Origin: Brachionus rotundiformis
Lineage: Eukaryota > Rotifera > Eurotatoria > Ploima > Brachionidae
DNA length: 64,000 nt
Direction: 5' to 3'
NCBI GenBank assembly: GCA_016802295.1
Contig: JAESIW010000180.1
Span: forward strand, 3,255,361 to 3,319,360
Made by a program: the position numbers and the translations under genes
Shown: one piece after another, positions 59,489 to 64,000 of the stretch
Layout of the letters: the number at the start of each line of letters is the position of its first letter
How positions within the stretch are numbered: the first letter of the stretch is position 1
The notes under the pieces: generated by a model
Told to the model about the DNA's origin: nothing
The model's input: only the letters and a program-made list of their open reading frames with translations
Databases searched by the model: none

Positions 59489-59951
59489 ATGAAATTTCGA
59501 TTCCGTGAAGAGAATTCTCTGGGTTTGTCTAGCTATTCTTATTTTTAGTTGATTACTGCTTTCTACTTAAGATCACAGAAGGATAGAAGCTGAAAAAATT
59601 CGATCCAAATATCCAGATAGAATACCTGTATCTATACTTCTATAAAACTATTCAAATGGCCAAAAATTCATAATTGTTTTAAAGGTTATCGTTGAGCGAG
59701 TGCCAAATTCTCAAATTTCTGAGATCGACAAGCGAAAATTTTTGGTGCCGAATGACATATCAGTTGCTCAATTTATGTGGATTATCCGCAAGCGAATTCA
59801 ATTGCCATCGGAGAAAGCAATTTTCTTGTTTGTAAAAAAAACAATTCCACAATCATCATCTACCGTAGGCCAGGTTTACAACAATTTTAAGGATGATGAT
59901 GGATTTCTTTACATTGCTTACAGCGGCGAGAATACATTCGGACATAATTAA
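59489..59951 (+). CDS. GABARAP: Atg8-family ubiquitin-like protein, GABARAP type
   Basis: Exons 59489-59522, 59572-59627 and 59685-59951 encode 118 residues. Atg8 proteins are lipidated on autophagosome membranes and recruit cargo receptors. The start MKFRFREENSLDHRRIEAEK and IRSKYPDRIPVIVERVP match GABARAP rather than LC3, which has a longer basic N-terminus. The core ISEIDKRKFLVPNDISVAQF, IRKRIQLPSEKAIFLFV, STVGQVYNN and DDGFLYIAYSGENTFG follows. The conjugated Gly is residue 116, followed by His-Asn that Atg4 would remove. Introns are 49 and 57 nt; the first uses a GTTTGT donor. Some positions (QSSSTVGQVYNNFKDDDG) diverge from the very conserved vertebrate sequence. A poly(A) signal lies at 60031-60036. 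The gene converges on TMEM231. Confidence 0.95.
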
Positions 59952-60030
59952 TACCTTTTTTAATTTTATTTGTGTGTTTCGTTTAAGATTTTTTTAAATA
60001 CGCTTCTTTGGTTTTTTATTTTGAACCAGA

Positions 60031-60036
60031 AATAAA
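60031..60036 (+). terminator. Poly(A) signal of GABARAP
   Basis: AATAAA, 80 nt after the stop, followed by AT-rich sequence. Confidence 0.45.
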
Positions 60037-60788
60037 TTATTATTTTAATTTTATAAAATTTAATCAACACCACTATTAGATTAAATAACTAATTAATGAC
60101 TATTTTTTAAATGAAGGTAAACAAGGAATAAAACTGAACAGTTTCCGATAAAAATTACGATTTTTGTTTTATTGTTGAATCAATAATATCTTGATTTTAT
60201 CATTTGAAAAATTACTGAATTCCTATTTATTATTAAAAGTCTTAAAAAAATTAAAAAAAATTTAACAATAAAATCTTATTAATGTTGATCGTTCAATGTT
60301 TCGTCCAAATTTACAAAGTTCTAAAATTCGTTAAGATTATATATGATAAAATAATAATTATAATTAATTATAAAGCCTTTAAAAGTTTAATATTAAAAAT
60401 AACATGGATGAAAACAGTTGGCAATATCGACTTACTTTTAACTTACTTTTTTGTACAAATGCAATCAACATAAGATAAAGTGAAGTCGAAGTTCAATCAA
60501 CTGATGGCTTAAACTGAGAATTTATTTAATTAATTATTATTTATCTATCCAATTTTTGGACATAAATCAGATTTTAGGCATTTCTTCATTGCAATGCAAG
60601 GATATTTTCTTGAATATCCATTTAATCTCTATTTTATCTAATGACGTTTATATATTTCTAATAAAGGCTATTAAAATTGATTGAGAAAGTATTAAATTTT
60701 GTCGAGTATATTCAAGCTATATGAGGTTATTTAACTTTTTATTTAATTTTTAAACAATTAAATGAATTTGAAAAAAAACTTTAAAATT
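60037..60788. other. Convergent spacer, no gene seen
   Basis: AT-rich sequence lies between the 3' ends of GABARAP (+) and TMEM231 (-). The 63-codon frame at 60282-60473 has no recognisable content. Confidence 0.55.
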
Positions 60789-61939
60789 TTATGAACTTTT
60801 AATTTTTTGCGAGGTGTTTACGCAAATTGTTGGCACCAATTGGTTTTCAAAAATAAACACTTTGATTGTTCTAAAAACAAATAAAATTGGTATTAAAATG
60901 CTGATATACTGAATCCACCCCCATTTAAATTGCTGCCAAAATGCTGGTATATAATCAAGCTTGAATGGCACATAGCGAATATGGGCATTTATTTTGAAAC
61001 CTTCGGCCAAAGAATTTTTCCAGCTTACATAATCGGTAACCAAGCGAGTAGAAACTTTTTAAAAATAAAAATAAATTTTTTTTTTCAAAAAAACATATTT
61101 TCTTACATTCCCTTGAGCTATAATCTCTTATTATTTTATCTAAGTTTAGTTCCTCCAAATCAATGTTGGTCTCATTCAACATTTGATACTATTTTCAAAA
61201 AAAAACAAATCATTACCTGAGGATTTAAATTAATGTATTTTAAATTCTTGTTTACCGCATATCCATTATATGTTACTTGTTCCCTTAATTTTTCTCGTTG
61301 AACAAAAGCCAACTCTCCGTCAAAACTAAGTTCGGTGTTTTTTCTTGAATTATAGCTTTCCAAATATGCGATAGACTCAAGTTTTAGATTAGAAATCACC
61401 TTGAAGAAGCAATTTAAAATAACTATAGGAAAGACAAACAAATTTACAGAAATGGTTGAGTTGAAAAGAAGCAATAGCTTCACATTGGATATAGTATCGA
61501 TAGGTATTCCACTTATTAGGATGGTAAATTCTAACAAATCCGGAAAACCGTCTTCATCTGTGTCTAACTCATTTATCTTTTAGGAAATTTATTTAGAAAA
61601 TAATTTAATTACTGGAATAAGTAATAAATTTTCAATTACTATTCGGACAGAAGATCTATATTCATTTTGATATATTTGATTGATACTTTCATAGCTGCTC
61701 GATATGTACATGGTAGAATCACCCTCTAAAATTGCAATATACCTATACTGGAACTTTATATCTGGGGTTTCTGTGAATGACTTTTCCTTTATCCAGAACC
61801 CTCCGGTAAAGTAAGCAATTAGAAAAGGGCTAAGGTACGTGAGGACGACTGATATGAGCTGAACAATGGAAGCTTTGGTGAATATACTTGTCTTGTAGCG
61901 TTTTTTTACCGAATGTGAAAATACTTCGTAGAGGACCAT
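60789..61939 (-). CDS. TMEM231: Ciliary transition-zone protein TMEM231
   Basis: Exons (5' to 3'): 61939-61640, 61576-61448, 61399-61217, 61170-61107, 61054-60789; 313 residues against 316 in human. TMEM231 belongs to the MKS/B9 complex that forms the diffusion barrier at the base of cilia. The start MVLYEVFSHSVKKRY and the first membrane span (about 23-43) match the family, as do GGFWIKEKSF and the acidic DTDEDGFPDLLEF. A large extracellular/lumenal part follows, then NAHIRYVPFKLDYIPAFWQQ, the second span (WIQYISILIPILFVFRTIKV) and FENQLV. The 48-nt intron at 61400-61447 and the 46-nt intron at 61171-61216 were placed by restoring collinearity with the human protein. The 48-nt one has no stop and could be read through. 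Its presence implies a ciliated animal. Confidence 0.93.
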
Positions 61940-64000
61940 TTTGCGAAAAATATTTTTAATTCTATTTTCAAATCATAAATTTTCATGTCCATTAAAATTG
62001 AAATAAAATTTATTGAATGTTAGTTACCAAGGCAACCCATTCGGATCATTTGTTAGTTAAAGATGACTTTTTTTTATTCTTCATTTTTTATCATCAAAAT
62101 TAAATTCATTATTTTCTTAATATTTAAATTTATGTCGGCTAGTTTCAAATAAGAAAAAAATATTTTCAAATTAATATCTTAGAAAAATTTTAAAGCATAA
62201 GCAAATATTTTCAGGAGCTATAATTATATTTGTTATAGGTATCACTCATAAATTTTTAATTTTTCGAAAATAGACTTTTAAACAAATTATTTAATTGATA
62301 TAAATTTCGTTCAATAGAAAGACTACAGACAGCAAGCTTTAAATCTATTTAATTTACTCTGCTAACAAGATTTATGTCTTAAAATTATGCTGCCGATAAG
62401 TTTTCAATTCAAAAAGCCAACTTTTTCAAATAAGTAAGTAATTAAACAAAATTGATTTGGTTTTTTTTTTAAAACTTTTTTCCAAGGCCTATTAGATTTT
62501 TGGTAAAATCAATTTTTAGTTTCTATGGTTCTAATCTTGAATAGTTTATATTTTAAAAATTTTATGAGGATTAAGATTTCAATTTACTATCACGAGCTTT
62601 CAATGGCTTTTCTGCCTCTGTTCAATTTCTATATAATCGCAGTAGTTTTAACTATATATACTTTAAGCTGAATTTAAAGTTTCTTAATATTGTTGAGTGC
62701 TAGTTAATTCTGTTAACCCAAAGTTTGTTTCAGTTTGTGTACAATTCAGCACAAGAAATTATATATATAATAAAAGTTAAAGCTTGAATTATAGGTATTT
62801 TAATACAAATATTTGAAAAAATTTTATACACAATAAATCTAATGAAATTATCTAGAAATTTTAATCAAAGTTTAAATTAAAATTTTAAAGTTTGAATCAT
62901 TTTAGCTGTTTTTGGTCATATGAATCAAAAAGATAATAATTTGACATAGATATAACGTAAAAAAAAGCAACAAAACTATATAATTAAATTTTGGGTTGTT
63001 TTTGAAGACCAAGTCCAAGACTTAAGAAATTTGAATAAAATTTTATTTATTTCTAAAGTTAAATTGTCTTGAATTAGATTTAAAAAATATCAAATTAAGT
63101 CGATATAAATAATTTTTCATGGTTGCCATCTTAAAAATGGTTTCTAATAAGAAACTATGTTAGATTACGTTAATACGTGTTTTTTTTTTAATTTTTTTAA
63201 TCCAAAATCAGCTATCAAATTAATTTTTATTGAATCACTTTTAATAAAATTCAAGTGTTTAGCAAATATAGACTAAAAATCAAAATTAATTTTAAAAATT
63301 AATTAAATCAGTTGGATATTTCTAATTAAATAAGGTAATATGTTTATGTAAAATAAAGAAAACTTATATAATTTTATGATTAGTTTTGTAATTATACAAA
63401 TATGTATAAATTTACTTTTGAAAAATCATTCGATTCGCAGTACATTTTCTTGAAACGGAAATAAAAAAGTTTTTTTTATGTTTTAAAAGAATTTTAATTA
63501 AGTTTTGTCTATTTGCTTTAAATTAATTTCCGCATTTTAATTTAATTCAAAAATAAGATTTATATTATTTTAAATATAAATTTCAAATAAATTTCTTATT
63601 CTTTCGATTTTAGCTGGTGACTAGCGAAAAATTCTTTTTACAAATTTTTCTCTCAAGATATTTTAACATATTTAAATTTAGGTTTTTTTAAATTTTATTT
63701 ATAATCTTAGGCTATATATTTCATAAACATTAAGAAGCTATATGTAGATCTAGATATTTTTAATTCTTGAATACCACATAATTATTTTCTTTGAATTTAA
63801 TCTTAATTTTTGTTCAAACTTTAGATTGTATTTGTATCAGCATGAAAATAAAAGTGTAAAATACAAATTCTTTAATAAAAAAATGATGTTGATTTTTAAT
63901 TTTAATTAATATTTTCGTTAAATGAAAAATAAATAATATTATATAATTACGATAAACATCAAGGTTCCTTGACTGTCAGCTCCTCTGACCGACTCTAAAA
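61940..64000. other. Terminal spacer, no gene seen
   Basis: About 2 kb of AT-rich sequence upstream of TMEM231 with no recognisable exon. The last 40 bases (63961-64000) are clearly richer in GC and may be the edge of a feature beyond the window. Confidence 0.5.

Noticed and set aside
61189..61216. 28-nt intron in TMEM231
   Set aside because: Too short for spliceosomal removal; the next AG (ending at 61171) gives a 46-nt intron and a better match to the family length.
1..64000. tRNA, rRNA and known microRNA genes
   Set aside because: No B-box-like element with a plausible cloverleaf, no rRNA segment and no familiar microRNA seed region was seen by eye on either strand; a covariance-model scan was not possible.

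Overview
The window is animal nuclear DNA. It is strongly AT-rich, has very short GT-AG introns (many of 46-66 nt), poly(A) signals of the AATAAA type, and metazoan genes: a BAZ1A/ACF1 remodeller subunit, a SPEN protein with a SPOC domain, and the ciliary transition-zone protein TMEM231. Base composition, compactness and signs of spliced-leader trans-splicing fit a rotifer (for example a Brachionus-like monogonont). This is inference from style, not from a diagnostic marker.

Layout. 0-1 kb: a two-membrane-span protein and SDHAF4, 35 bp apart on the + strand, a likely operon. 2.5-8.4 kb: BAZ1A/ACF1 on the - strand, eight exons reconstructed here. 10.1-12.9 kb: eIF3a on +. 13.5-15.5 kb: a secreted FN2-CAP-EGF-FN2 protein on -, ten exons. 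15.5-27.1 kb: an 11.7-kb stretch with no convincing gene, between two diverging 5' ends. 27.1-31.7 kb: a five-Ig, one-FN3 adhesion receptor with a PDZ-ligand C-terminus, echinoid/nephrin-like. 34.0-36.5 kb: a laccase-type multicopper oxidase. 36.8-38.4 kb: LACTB2 on -. 38.7-39.9 kb: intronless proteasome ATPase Rpt4/PSMC6 on -. 39.9-47.1 kb: a second long divergent spacer with two GC-rich islands. 47.1-57.6 kb: a very long SPEN/Split-ends gene carrying several coding tandem repeats and one assembly gap of 435 N. 58.4-58.8 kb: a 93-bp minisatellite inside an open frame. 59.5-60.0 kb: a GABARAP/Atg8 gene. 60.8-61.9 kb: TMEM231 on -. 62-64 kb: nothing recognisable.

The genes do not form one pathway. 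They are mostly housekeeping genes (translation, proteasome, autophagy, chromatin, mitochondrial assembly, RNA metabolism), plus three secreted or surface proteins: the FN2-CAP protein, the Ig receptor and the laccase. The two long spacers each lie between diverging 5' ends, next to the Ig receptor and SPEN, and are the likeliest places for long-range control elements. Exon borders were inferred by eye from GT-AG sites, frame continuity and family similarity; every multi-exon model except SPEN sums to a whole number of codons. SPEN lacks its start codon and contains the gap.

No mobile element, rRNA, tRNA or CRISPR array was recognised.
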